A model generated the notes under the pieces. The model was not told where the DNA came from. It did no database searches and saw only the letters and a program-made list of their open reading frames with translations. 64,000 nucleotides of DNA from Siniperca chuatsi (lineage: Eukaryota; Chordata; Actinopteri; Centrarchiformes; Sinipercidae). Shown in pieces: positions 1 through 10,653 of this stretch. Position 1 is the first letter of the stretch. Each line of letters starts with the position of its first letter. The translations under genes and the position numbers were made by a program. Where the stretch lies: the NCBI RefSeq assembly GCF_020085105.1, contig NC_058045.1:6462333-6526332 (forward strand). Reading direction: 5' to 3'.

Positions 1-851
1 CGATTTGTAACTGTAGTAATTTGTCTTTGTTTCCAAACTGGAGTGTGGGACGTCTCAGGGGTCCTTGTTGGGGCTATTTTACTGGCTCATTAATTCAATA
101 AGTTACCCGGATGGCATTTACTCTCTCCCCATCATAATCTACCCACTGGCACCCAAAGTAGAATTAGACAAGAAATTTAAATAGAATAAAAGAAGATGGG
201 ATGGTGCACTGGAGCATAAATCTGCTGATTATGTTCTTGTTTCATCGATTAATCGTTTGGTCTTATAAATGTCAGAAAATAGGGGGAAATGTTCTTCACA
301 ATTTCCTAAATCACCAAATCGCTTGTTTTGTCAAATATATTCAATTTACTATCATATAAGGCAAACATGGCTTTAGTTATATTAGTTAAAAAGCTGGAAC
401 TAAGGAATGCTTGGCATGTTTGCTTGAAAAATCACTTAATGACAAAAAGTTACTTATCTAAATAGTTGCCTGTTATTTTTCTGTACATCGACAAATCAGC
501 TATTTGTTTTCAGCTCTAATTTACTATATACAGTACAGCAAGAAGCATGAAAAATAAAACAGATGAACAATACACATCATACAGCATACTGTAAAATACA
601 ACATGCATACATGATATCTATGAGTAAGTGTATTGTTGAAAATAGCAATAATCACAAATAAAGTAAATACGATAAATGAATACAGAAATTGCACTTGAGA
701 AATGGGATTTGTGTAGTGGTTAAAGTGTCTTGTATCTGCAGATAACGGTGTTAGCAGCATGACATTACTGTTACCGCTTTTATTTTGGACATTTTCACAT
801 TAAAAAACAGTGTTGTGAGTGTGGCTAAACTTGAAATATTATCAATTTCAG
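1..851. other. mrps35 upstream intron, no exon recognised
   Basis: AT-rich sequence. Because the exon at 852 begins mid-codon, this must be intron of mrps35. No mitochondrial presequence exon was seen. A fragment of a common teleost repeat lies at about 230-345. Confidence 0.6.
230..345 (-). repeat. fragment of teleost 'GATTAATCG' interspersed repeat
   Basis: The stretch with cgattaatcgtttggtctta, a tcagaaaata block and ttcttcacaatttcc is the reverse complement of the repeat whose other copies lie at 47268-47392, 50180-50392 and 51925-52132. It is diverged and truncated. Confidence 0.45.
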
Positions 852-904
852 GCTTTCCTGATAGAGGCGGTAGGGGATCCTTTGTCAGAAAACCCCGGAG
901 AGAT
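852..904 (+). CDS. mrps35: mrps35 exon (N-terminal region after presequence)
   Basis: A tttcag acceptor precedes 852 and a gtaagt donor follows 904. It encodes [17 protein letters not shown], a basic linker that sits where human MRPS35 has a comparable basic, proline-containing stretch. It begins with two bases of a split codon, so a coding exon must precede it. It ends on a codon boundary that fits the exon at 1132. Confidence 0.8.
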
Positions 905-3900
905 GTAAGTGTGCAGCTTTTATGTCCGTTTTCCAAGGCTGAATATAACAAGATGCACATATTTCAAATGAGACAAGATATTCAATAAGACATGTGATTA
1001 AGTTTCTTATTGAATAGACTGGCACTGATCATTTTAATCAAAATTATGAGAGGCTTCATGGTTCTGCAACGACCAGTCATGGATTTTTTCCTAATGAAAA
1101 GGCTTCTTTTGTCCTATGGGTTTTGTATCAGTCAGGGGAGCCCAGGACAGAAAAGATGCCGGTGGATCAGGACTGGACTGCAGTTTATCCAGCAGCAACC
1201 CCCTTCAGACCAGGCTCCGTCCCCCTGCCTGTGAGGATGGGCTACCCTGTGAATGGAGGCGTTCCTCCAGAGAAGAAGGGCAACTTGGAGCTAATCAAGG
1301 TCAGACCTCATTACTTAAATGGGACCACAACATAAGGATACTTATGCTTATTATACTTAACTCACAAGGGTGCTTGCAGTTTTAGGAATTAAAGAAGAAA
1401 CAAGAAAAACAGGTGATTACCTCCTCATACAACAATAATGAATGGACAGTGAAGGACTACAAATACTTATGTATTAGGCACTGAATTAAGTTGTAGGGCT
1501 ATTTGCACATGGTTCAAAAGATTTCTACAGACTAAGTTTAGCCACATACAGTTGACTGGACTGCATCTGTATGTATCCTATCTGTATATCTTAGCATTTA
1601 CCTCCAAGTATTCATTATGACTAGTGGAGTTAATTGTAGCTGGAAGTGCGCTTGCAGTACTGATGGAGTGCTTTTTGGTCTGCTGCATGGCTCTGATGGC
1701 TCTGTGTCTGTGCCCGGATTACTGAGCTGCTGTGTCCAGACACCAGCTGCTCCATCTGGATTCGAGCCACTTGCAGATCCACTACTTTCACCTGTCACAG
1801 CTGGAGCTCTGCCGTGCAGCCTAATGATATTGATTTCATTCTCTCGCTCTTGCCGTGAAGGGCTAAACTGCTGTGCGTTCCTTACTTGTGTTTGATGCTT
1901 GAAATGTCTTACTTTTTAAATCGTAACTCGTATACTGTGCTTTTGTCAAAACACAAGCCAGTAATGTGACCTGTGAGAATTTGGTTTTTATGTCAGTATA
2001 GAATATATTATATAATTGTATTTATTATATAATATCCTTTACTCAAGGAGGAAGAGGATAGATTTTGTTTTCCACGTTGTTTGCCATGCCCTTTTTAAAA
2101 CAAGTGTATTCTGAAATTAAATAATTTTTGTAGACAGTCATAAAAATTCTGTGTCTATGATGTTAATTTTGCTTTACACTTTCATGTACATGTTAAGACA
2201 TTTTCATGTTATTGTTACATGAACAGTTCGAACATTCATATAATCTCTTTCAGATCCCAAATTTCCTGCATTTGACTCCGGCAGCCATCAAGAAACACTG
2301 TGAAGCTCTGAAACGTAATTTCTTTGTTTATTTGTAAAGAGAAAAGCTATTTCTTATTTTGTGGTGTTGTTTAGCAGCAAATTATTATTATTTACTAATA
2401 TATAGGCTTATTTAGCGTATGTAAAAATGTCTTTCTCTGCTGTCAGCGTTCTGTACAGAGTGGCCCTCTGCCTTGGACACTGATGCCAAATGTGACAAGC
2501 ACTTCCCCATCAAAGTAGAAAGCACAGACTACGTGTCTGCCGGCCCGTCCGTCAGAAACCCTTCAGCTCGTATCGTTCATCTCAAAGTGAGTTTTCCTGC
2601 TATTCCAGTTTGTTTCTATAAAAAGGTTTTAACCTCAGTTTTGACCTCATGATCTTTGCTTTAACTGGGTGTCATCGATTTATAGAAAGTCAAGTGTGGA
2701 GAAACCTGACATATAAAAGGGGATTAGAGATTTACAGGGATGCATAATCGCCAGCTGACATCATATCCCTGTGACTTAGAGAGACGTTCATTGTCCAGTG
2801 ACCTCAAACCTAAGCTATGCCATCATGTCTACATAGAGATTACAGTCCTAGAGAATTATTTTACATGTAAGCATGTGCTGAAGCTCTGTTGTTGTTCTTG
2901 TGTTAGTTTAAGTTCTTAGTTTTTGTGGAAATGTGTTTTATTTTTTAACCAAAAAAAAGTAACAAAACATTTCATCATTGAGACATTTGTTGGGACATTT
3001 TGATATTCCTCTTAATCTGAAAAGTCCCCTCATCTGTCTTCTGTTCTATTTTATTCTTTGCTTCTTATATTGTTTTCCACTTGTGAACAATAATACTGTT
3101 TCTTGGCTGAGGAAAGGTTAACAAGTTAATTTTTTTTTTTGCCCTAACACATGTCAAAAGAAATCCTGCCCTACAACACGGATACTCAGGAATTTAAACT
3201 GCCTTTGACAAATTTGTAATTTTCTTGGGTGGAAATGTTTCATTTTTACCATTAATCACCAGCCATCTGCGCCACTGACACTTTGCCTTAGATTATATCA
3301 GCATGGTAGGAATTATTCAGACATTAATCCATGTGGATTAGGCAGAGAGATAGATTGGAGAGCAAATCTCACACAGTTAGGTTCAGAGTCTAGAGCAAGT
3401 GGACCAAGACCCCATTTTCAGTTTAACAAAAATTCATTCAATCTTTCAATGATGAATGTATGTCATAGGGATGCCTTTAGTTTTTTGTTGTTTATTTAGA
3501 CAGGGTGAAAGAGAGGGAGACTGAATACAATCTTGGAAACAAAATCTATGGCAGGGTCTGGTCCAGGCCAGACATGTGGTTCCAGAGGCAACAAATTTAA
3601 CCACTTTACCGTCTCTGTGCACATTTTTCTAGCCACTTTTAAGTGACTTCACATTTGCATTGTCAGTGCATGAGGGTTAGCACACAGAATATATGTTCAC
3701 GTGTACCTTGTATTACCTGCCTATTTGTTTCATTGTACAAATTATATCAGAGCCATAAGTCAGACCCATGAAAAAGACTTAGAGGTTATTCTGGGCCACA
3801 GCATCATCTGTAAAAAGTATAGTATTTTAATTAACACAGTCAAACCTCTGTATAGGTTAGTGCAGTAGAGTTTTAAGCAGGAGATACAGTACGTAATGAA

Positions 3901-5536
3901 ATCACATCTGCCATAATCTTTTTGTGTTGTTGTATTTCTATTTGCATCACTAAGCTTTATGTGGAAAAACTAGTACCTAAACTATTTTGTTTCACTTGTG
4001 GTAATGTAATAGTGTCATTGCTCTCGCAGGTAAAGCTGTCCAGTTTGAATCTGGATGACCATGCACACAAGAAAATGCTCAAACTTGTTGGGGGGAGATA
4101 CTGCAAAGATACTGATATCCTCACTATCACAACTGACAGGTAAACACTCCTTTCTTAGTGTTCAATATACCTAATAATAAAGTGAGAAAATAAACAAACA
4201 GCCTTAACTCTCTTCCCTTTTGTCTTTTCCTTCCTCCCTCTACCAGCTGCCCATTGAGACAGCAGAATCATGACTACGCCATGTACCTGCTAACTGTCCT
4301 TTACCATGAGTCTTGGGTGAGTTGAAAATACTTGTTTTTTCTGAACTCTGCTTTGTCCACTGAACTGATTTCTGTCTTGACTGAAGATCAGGCATCAACA
4401 TCGAGCAGGCAGATACATCAGTCACAGTGACAGGATAGGAGAAAATGACAGTATTACAGTCAGGATGTTTTCCCGACATCTGGTGCAATGGGCTCATTTC
4501 CCCCATTCATAAGAGTGGGGACAAATCAGCCCTTGGTAACTAACGTGGCATCTGTGTCAGCAGTTGTTTAGGTAAACTATTCTGTAGTATTCTAAATGAA
4601 AGAATACTAGATTTCCTTGAAGAGCACTCCATCTTGAGGGAAAATCAAATTGTCTTCCTCCCAAAACGCCGCACCACCGACCATGTATGTGCCCTTCATG
4701 CTAATCAACAAACATGTACACCAAACAAAAAATGGTAAGATATTCACAGTAAATGGCAGTAAATATGAAGAAAAGTATTGTCATGATTTTTCAAAAACAC
4801 CCCAGATGCCAGGAGAACAAATACCAGTTTACCATAAATAATCATATCATTGAGTTACACCTACCTTGGTATAACTATAACAGTATCAAGGAGTTTCAAC
4901 ATAGCAGTGAATGCACTAAAAGTTCTAAATGCATTTAGGAGAACATTTTTTATAATTTCAATAAAAATTTGGTTTAAAATGTTTGATAGTGTCATCCAGC
5001 CCATTGCGCTGTATGGTAGTGAAGTATGGGGTCCAATCAGTCATCATAGCTATACCCGTTGGGACAAACATCCAACAGAATCGTTACATGCAGAATTCTG
5101 CAGATACATTTTACACGTACACAGAAAAACACCAACAAATGCATGTAGAGCAGAATAATTAACATTCAAAAGAGAGCGCTCAAATGTTTTAATCACCTTA
5201 AATCCAGCCCCCTAGATGCCCTCCAAACCCAAGAGCCGAGCCCAGAGAACAGTCCCCTATGTCGACAGGTGAGGTTGAGACAGAGATGCACTTCCTCCTA
5301 CAATGTAAAACATTCAGTGAAATAAGGAACATTTACTTAAGATCGACTCTGTAATTTCAGATTTCAAAGAGCTAAATGAGCTCTCAAAATTAAAAATACT
5401 CCCAGGAGAAGGAGACGAGCAGATCTTACTGCCCAGAATGTGTCAACATGCCACAACCTGAGGGACAGTGAATGATCCAGACACACACACAAACATAAAA
5501 AAAATTCTACATTCTACATTTATTATTATTATCTTG

Positions 5537-5577
<41 letters not shown>

Positions 5578-8418
5578 CTGCCCCTACCCAAAAGCCACTG
5601 TCAGATTAATGGGGTATTAACAAAATGCCAGTTTAGTCATTCAGATTATTTCAGCCATGCCATTCAAAGATCCATCTACAGCCCCTACATTACTCCTAAC
5701 CAACTCTACCAGGGTTTACCTGAGACACCTCTGTCTTCTCTCTGTCCACTCTCATCACAAGTCTCCTGTGACTTTGGTCTTTTCCTCAGTCTCTCTCTTT
5801 TTGTTTACTGACATTTTGTCTGCTTTCAACAAGTATCCATTCATTGAAAGGCTGGTTGCTCTCTGGCATTACTTACAGTACCGATGACCTGCTGTCACTT
5901 CAGTGTGTTTACCCTTCTGAGAGGAACACCTCATCTAATTCGCTGCAGCATGCAGTATAAAAAGGATATCATAGAGCCTGCATTAACTGCAGAACCCTCA
6001 CGTGATGTATTATAATGGTATAATTCACTTGTCATATCATTATCGTAACTTTATAAAGCTAATGTTATAAAGTTATTACCTAAACATTTAAGTAATATGA
6101 AATAGATGAGTCAAAATAATGCATTTGGATAACAGTGGCATAGTGATCAGGGAGACTACATCTGTGCCTAGAGGTTCCATTCTTTTTTTAGATATTTAAT
6201 TTGTTCATGTATTTATTACCAATTACAGTTTTTTTTTAAGCTTATAAGCCTTTGCTTTTAATTTTATGATTAACATTTTTGTTTTCCTTTCTTCTCTTCT
6301 CTTTTCTTTGTATCAGCTGGATAAATAAAGTTGTATTGAATCAAATGGTTGAGCCCTAACTTTACAGGTTGTTAGCTTGAGTGCCATTGGAATGGCACTG
6401 AACTGGCACAATGGTGTGCAATAAGATTTTGTAAAAATACGAGGGGAAATCAGAATTAACAATATATTTCAGGAATTAAATGTTCTACGAAAAAGTTGCA
6501 AAAAAATATTGAAGATCTTTATTCTTTCATCTGCATCTTTGGTGACATTTACATATGGCTAGCAACCTGGCACAGTACCTTTTTACCAGGGGAATTCTTG
6601 TCCATCTTGCTCTGCGATCTGAGTGACTAAGCCCATTAGGGAGGTATCAAACTTGAATGGGCAGCAGGATGGCAAACAGCAGTATTGTCCAGTTGACATT
6701 TCCCCACCAATGGGGGGAAAACAGACTCCCCTATCAGGTGTTGACCCTGATACTCATTCACATTAAGCCAACCATGCCACATCAGAGAAGTCTTCCACAA
6801 GGTGCTAGCCACATAAAAGAAAATGACTCCCCCTTTGCCTTTAGGAGCTTTTCCCGTCATGGCTTAGTCACATTAAAAAAAATTCTCTGTTGGGAAAGGT
6901 GTCCGAGCCAGGAAGCAGAACACTGTGCGCTGCCCTTTTGGACACACAATGGAACGCACAGTGCTTGTCCAGCAGGCTTGTGGAAGTTGTGAGAGTGGCG
7001 TAGCGTTCATGTTGTAACGCTAGCCCACAAAGAGGCCAATTGTTAGCAGCCACTGTGGTGATTTTATCTCCCCACTCAGGGAGATGGACCCTCCCTGCTA
7101 ATTCCAGTGTGTGCTAATCCAGGCCAGCATTGGGGCTGACTGCTCAAAGCTGCCATCAACATGGTGGGAAGTTTACCACTAGAGGCGCTCCATCTGCCTT
7201 TGTGCCTTCACCTGTCCTTTCCCCTAACTGAAAATATAAATGTTATCTGGCAGGTACATGAACTCAGTCGGGAAAACAGGTGGCCATTTGTTTCCTGGCA
7301 AGTCATCAAATATTCTGTCTGTTGATCAAACTACTTAGTGATTGCAAGGACAGACATGGTGTCACTACTGTCAACACTTTGCATTATTTAATTTTGCATA
7401 TTGTATTAAACCCACAATCGCATCAAGAAGAAGGTTGGAACTTTGCCAGTAACACATAACTAAAAAGGTCTACTGTACTGACAGTTTAAGTTAAGTACGG
7501 CTAAACTTTCCCTCTTAAAATCAAATGTTATGGCCTCAACGCATGAAGATTATCTGCAGATCCTTCTTTGTTGTAGCGAGGCACACTGCAGAAAATGTTT
7601 TCTAAAACAAAGCTACTGATCTATTTCCAAGTATCTAGTGCTCCTCACTCACTAGGGCCTGGACTTGTTCCGTGCGGGATGCTATGTGGATCAGATAGGT
7701 ATAGCGGTAATGATGGTCATTAACCTCAAACACCTGGAGAGCAGCAGAACTGAGGCTCTGTCCCTTCCCTGCTTTAAGCTGCTGCACAATGGTGTGTATT
7801 GTTCTCAAGGGAATGTGATGACAGCTAGACAGGCAGCGGACGGAGCACTACATATGGAGAAATACTATCTCTGTGAGAGGAGCATCAAAGAAGGGGTGAG
7901 GGGTGTCCAAGGACCCCCATATTTCACATCTGTTGCCATACTGTGTTCCAAACTAGAGACCAAGCCAGATCCTTAAAAAAATGATGTTAATGTTATTATG
8001 TTAATAATTCTTAATATCCTTTGTTGCTACCCTGCAGAAAAAACAAACATCTTCCACAATTGTCTGTTATAGATTCATTGCTGTACTACACATGTGATGC
8101 TACAGCCAAGTCAGGTAACAAATGTGTTCTGTTTTTCTCATTCTTCAGAAAACAGAGGCCTGGGAGGCTGAGAAGACTGTAGCAGACATGGAGGAGTATA
8201 GCTGGGAGGACAGCCCGTCCCAAAGGAATATCTTGGATGTGCTAGTACGCATGAAAGTGGCCGGGGACGGAGAAGGCGAGGAAGTGCGAGAGCAGCTGCT
8301 GGGAAGAAGAGAGGTGCAGGAGTATAAGGACTCTGTCACAAGGTTGAAGAATGAAGGAGAGAGCGAGAGCACCATGCTGCAGTACAAAGAGGCCGTCAAG
8401 AAAGTACTCAACCTGTAA
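852..8418 (+). CDS. mrps35: mrps35: mitochondrial ribosomal protein S35 (mS35), 3' seven exons
   Basis: This gene encodes a structural protein of the mitochondrial small ribosomal subunit (mS35), which acts in the matrix. Exons join in phase at 852-904, 1132-1299, 2254-2314, 2447-2586, 4030-4139, 4247-4316 and 8149-8418, giving 289 residues. Recognisable family blocks are the [10 protein letters not shown] motif, the stretch around [56 protein letters not shown], the stretch ending in [10 protein letters not shown], and the C-terminal [10 protein letters not shown] before TAA. The human protein has 323 residues, so about 30 N-terminal residues, including the presequence, lie in an exon upstream of position 1. 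No plausible first exon was seen in 1-851. Intron 6 is long (3.8 kb) and holds a LINE relic. The gene is tail to tail with mansc4, as in human. The family call is very secure. Confidence 0.97.
1132..1299 (+). CDS. mrps35: mrps35 exon (TEKM..RMGYPV block)
   Basis: This exon has 56 full codons. The acceptor tatcag at 1130-1131 was chosen over the neighbouring AG at 1134-1135 because only it keeps phase with the previous exon. It encodes the conserved [10 protein letters not shown] and [11 protein letters not shown] segments and ends GNLELIK before a gtcaga donor. Confidence 0.94.
2254..2314 (+). CDS. mrps35: mrps35 exon (IPNFLHLTP block)
   Basis: The acceptor ctttcag and donor gtaatt bound 61 nt encoding [20 protein letters not shown] plus the first base of a split proline codon. 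The proline is completed by the exon at 2447. Confidence 0.95.
2447..2586 (+). CDS. mrps35: mrps35 exon (FCTEWP..IVHLK)
   Basis: The acceptor tgtcag and donor gtgagt bound 140 nt. The product includes [20 protein letters not shown] and [20 protein letters not shown], both close to mammalian MRPS35. Confidence 0.96.
4030..4139 (+). CDS. mrps35: mrps35 exon ([10 protein letters not shown] block)
   Basis: The acceptor ctcgcag and donor gtaaac bound 110 nt encoding [20 protein letters not shown] and then [14 protein letters not shown]. It ends with two bases of a split codon. Confidence 0.96.
4247..4316 (+). CDS. mrps35: mrps35 exon ([23 protein letters not shown])
   Basis: The acceptor taccag and donor gtgagt bound 70 nt. 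It completes the split serine and encodes the conserved aromatic segment ending YHESW. Confidence 0.96.
4480..5470 (+). mobile_element. degenerate non-LTR (LINE) retrotransposon, reverse-transcriptase 3' part
   Basis: Read across several frames, 4500-5160 gives reverse-transcriptase-like text: a SGDKSALGN motif, a [24 protein letters not shown] segment, [13 protein letters not shown], then [24 protein letters not shown] and [20 protein letters not shown]. These blocks are typical of the fingers/palm and post-RT region of fish LINE ORF2 proteins. The reading frame is broken by several frameshifts and stops and the element is 5'-truncated, so it is inactive. It sits in sense orientation in mrps35 intron 6. 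The precise clade was not determined. Confidence 0.75.
5520..5572. repeat. (ATT)n microsatellite
   Basis: An imperfect trinucleotide run lies just after the LINE relic and may descend from its 3' tail. Confidence 0.85.
5573..8148 (+). other. remainder of mrps35 intron 6
   Basis: No exon, RNA gene or identifiable repeat was recognised in this stretch. The open frames in it, such as 6657-6992, have no recognisable composition or motif. Confidence 0.5.
8149..8418 (+). CDS. mrps35: mrps35 terminal coding exon
   Basis: The acceptor ttcttcag is followed by 89 codons and TAA at 8416-8418. The product is highly charged and probably helical: it starts [20 protein letters not shown] and ends [11 protein letters not shown], matching the MRPS35 C-terminus. 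It follows a 3.8-kb intron. Confidence 0.96.
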   Translation, partial: KTEAWEAEKTVADMEEYSWEDSPSQRNILDVLVRMKVAGDGEGEEVREQLLGRREVQEYKDSVTRLKNEGESESTMLQYKEAVKKVLNL

Positions 8419-8661
8419 CACAGCTTAATGTATAAATGTATTTACATGAAGATGGTGGCCAAGAGCAGCAGGGACCTGTAATAGGGTCCACAAAAACATT
8501 TTTAAATACTTGTGGCCTCATATATAATATTGGACTCCATCTACGTACTGTAGATAATTACTGTTCGAATATACATCAGGATATTACAACCTCAAGGGTC
8601 TCAACCAATGTATTTATTTTCCAAAATTAATTTACCCTCATATCAGGTGTGTGACGCTGTC

Positions 8662-8678
8662 TTTATTACAAAAATAAA
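8662..8678. terminator. back-to-back poly(A) signals between mrps35 and mansc4
   Basis: AATAAA occurs on the plus strand at 8673-8678, 255 nt after the mrps35 stop, and on the minus strand at 8662-8667 (read as tttatt on plus), about 1.1 kb after the mansc4 stop. The plus-strand signal is a natural end for mrps35. Use of the minus-strand signal by mansc4 is an inference. Confidence 0.55.
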
Positions 8679-8799
8679 AGTCTAATGTACGCTGTTATTA
8701 AGAGTGTTCTGTCTTTGATGTTGGAAAGTTGTGTGAAGTTTGTGTGCATGATGGTTAAAGCTTTTATGTAATGAAAGCCCCATTCAGTCAGTTCCTAGC

Positions 8800-9230
8800 C
8801 CAACTTCAGCTCCCATCCCACTCTCATCACTATCGGGTCGAGGAGTGGCGCCCCAGTGAAAGGATGCTTTCAGCAGCAGGTTGTTGAAAAGTACCTCATC
8901 CACCTTAAGGAGTTTTGGTCTGTGGTCCGTGCACTTTTAGGTCAGAAGAAACCCAATGCACTGAGGAGACTGCTGGCCTGCCGGAGGGTTAAACACTGAA
9001 GGCCACAAGGCAAAAAGTAGTCCATCATCACACATTATTGACGATCTGAACAACCCACGAATTGTGTCTTTTTCTTGGAGCCGCCCATTAAGTTCCACTT
9101 AAGACCAGCATAGACAACTGGCCAAAGTCCTTGAGGTTTGGCATCAACATCGGTTTAAACTCATTGAAGTACATCAAAATGTAGGTCACCCAAATGGACA
9201 TCATATCGTCTTTCTTGAAGCAAATTGCTG
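8800..9230 (-). pseudogene. unidentified coding-like stretch, broken frames
   Basis: Read on the minus strand, pieces in different frames look protein-like, for example IWVTYILMYFNEFKPMLMPN with KDFGQ following, and LFALWPSVFNPPAGQQSPQ followed by a stop and then LLKVDEVLFNNLLLKASFHW. No single frame is open across it and no family was recognised. It lies in the mansc4 3' flank or UTR. It could be a dead retrocopy, a transposon relic or chance. Confidence 0.22.
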
Positions 9231-9439
9231 TGGTCAAAAGCATTGGCTGAGTTCGGCTCTTCTGTCAAAAGTCATTCTGTCACAAGTGAAACTAAAATCA
9301 TGGCAACTATGTATTTAGTAATCTCATCTAAGCCATGAAATACCTCTGCCTGTTCCGTTTAAATATACAGAATCATGACCTCAATGCATCAGTTGACAGT
9401 AACTACATTTCCATCCCTATCTGCTTAAAGCAATATAAA

Positions 9440-9570
9440 GCAACATTCTTCACGGTTCCCACGGGTCCTTGAAATCCTTTAAAGTTTGTGAATTTCAAGA
9501 AAAAAAACAAGGTTTTTGAAAATAGACATGGGTCATTGAAAGTATTTGAATTTATATATTTTGTGCAAGA
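9440..9570. repeat. possible teleost interspersed repeat fragment ('gggtccttgaaatcc')
   Basis: The text around gggtccttgaaatcctttaa and gggtcattgaaagta resembles a repeat common in fish genomes. The family was not determined. Apart from the stretch at 8800-9230, the rest of 8700-9790 shows nothing recognisable. Confidence 0.3.
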
Positions 9571-9793
9571 ATAGAAATTGTTGTCTGTGAGTTTCTGTAA
9601 AGCCTGCTTGTTCTCATTATGAAAATTCTGTGTTGCTATTAAAGTAATCCAATATACAGAAACTATTGTTTTACAAAAATACAGTACAAATTCTAATTTA
9701 TGTCAAATGTCTCTTCATCCTGGATTCCTTCTTTAACAACACTGCTGTAAACAAAAGAGAAATGTCAGTTCCAGCACACTTTTACCCCCACTT

Positions 9794-10653
9794 TCAGGTG
9801 TTTTCTCTGACCAGCACGTACTTTATCAGACGCATGGAGCCTCTTTTCCCTCTCCACGATGTTCGGTAGTGTCCCATCCTCTTCCTCTGACCCCTCCAGC
9901 TCACGACCAGCAGAATGGAGCAACAGCAGCTCAGCAGCACTGTAATACAGATGGCCACTGCAACCAGCAAGGTGTGAGCGGCTACGTGCCACCCAGGTCC
10001 CAAACCCTCTATGGTGTCCTCTCCACTGACACCCTGGTCTCCCTCACTGCCTGCAGTGTGGTTCCTCCCCAGGCCGCCATTTGTGTCATTGGGGTACTGC
10101 TTGCTGCTCTCTATATTGCCCATAAGGGCTGTGGAAGTTGAAGGGCTGGTGGCCAACTGAGAGGAGGTGGTGGTGTGATGATGAGTAGCTGATGTGGAGG
10201 GTTGTGCACTTGTGGTAGAAAAGGCAGCAGTGGTCCTGGGATTGTAAGGGCTGAGGGTGGTTGCTGTGGTGGATGAAGGGGGCGAAGTAAAGCTGGGTGC
10301 AAGTGAAGTGTCGGAGGTGGTCTGAGTTGTCTGTGCATGGTTCCCTGAAACTAGTGGAGTCATTGGAGTGGAAGATAAGGCAGCTGTAGCTGTGGGAACT
10401 GTTGAAGGCTGGCTGGTGCTCTGCAGCGTTGTGGTGGTGGTGGTGGTGGTGGTGAGCACTCTGCTTGCCGTTGTGGGGGGTTTAACTGTGGGTGCTGAAG
10501 TCAGAGGCAGTGCAGCGGGCGGAGGTGGATGAATGAACTGCCGTTTGTCCGAGGGCAGCGGCTCTGAGGCGTTGCTTCGACTGTAGTGGTGGGGTAACAC
10601 TCGTACATTGGAGGTGAAGTATTTTCCAAACACCAACAGGTCCGGATCCACGC
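9794..10653 (-). CDS. mansc4: mansc4 exon 3 (mucin stalk, TM segment, cytoplasmic tail)
   Basis: The acceptor CCCTAG precedes 10653 and the stop TGA is at 9796-9794. The stalk contains a run of nine threonines encoded by an ACC-rich repeat near 10430-10456, many STTT/SPP motifs and sequons such as NHT. One hydrophobic segment with a CCC cluster is followed by basic residues. Confidence 0.9.

Noticed and set aside
1136..1299. Alternative acceptor for the second visible mrps35 exon at 1134-1135
   Set aside because: It would leave a two-base offset with the exon ending at 904; the AG at 1130-1131 keeps phase.
6657..6992. 111-codon open frame in mrps35 intron 6
   Set aside because: No motif and no splice context; overlapping frames on the opposite strand look equally good.
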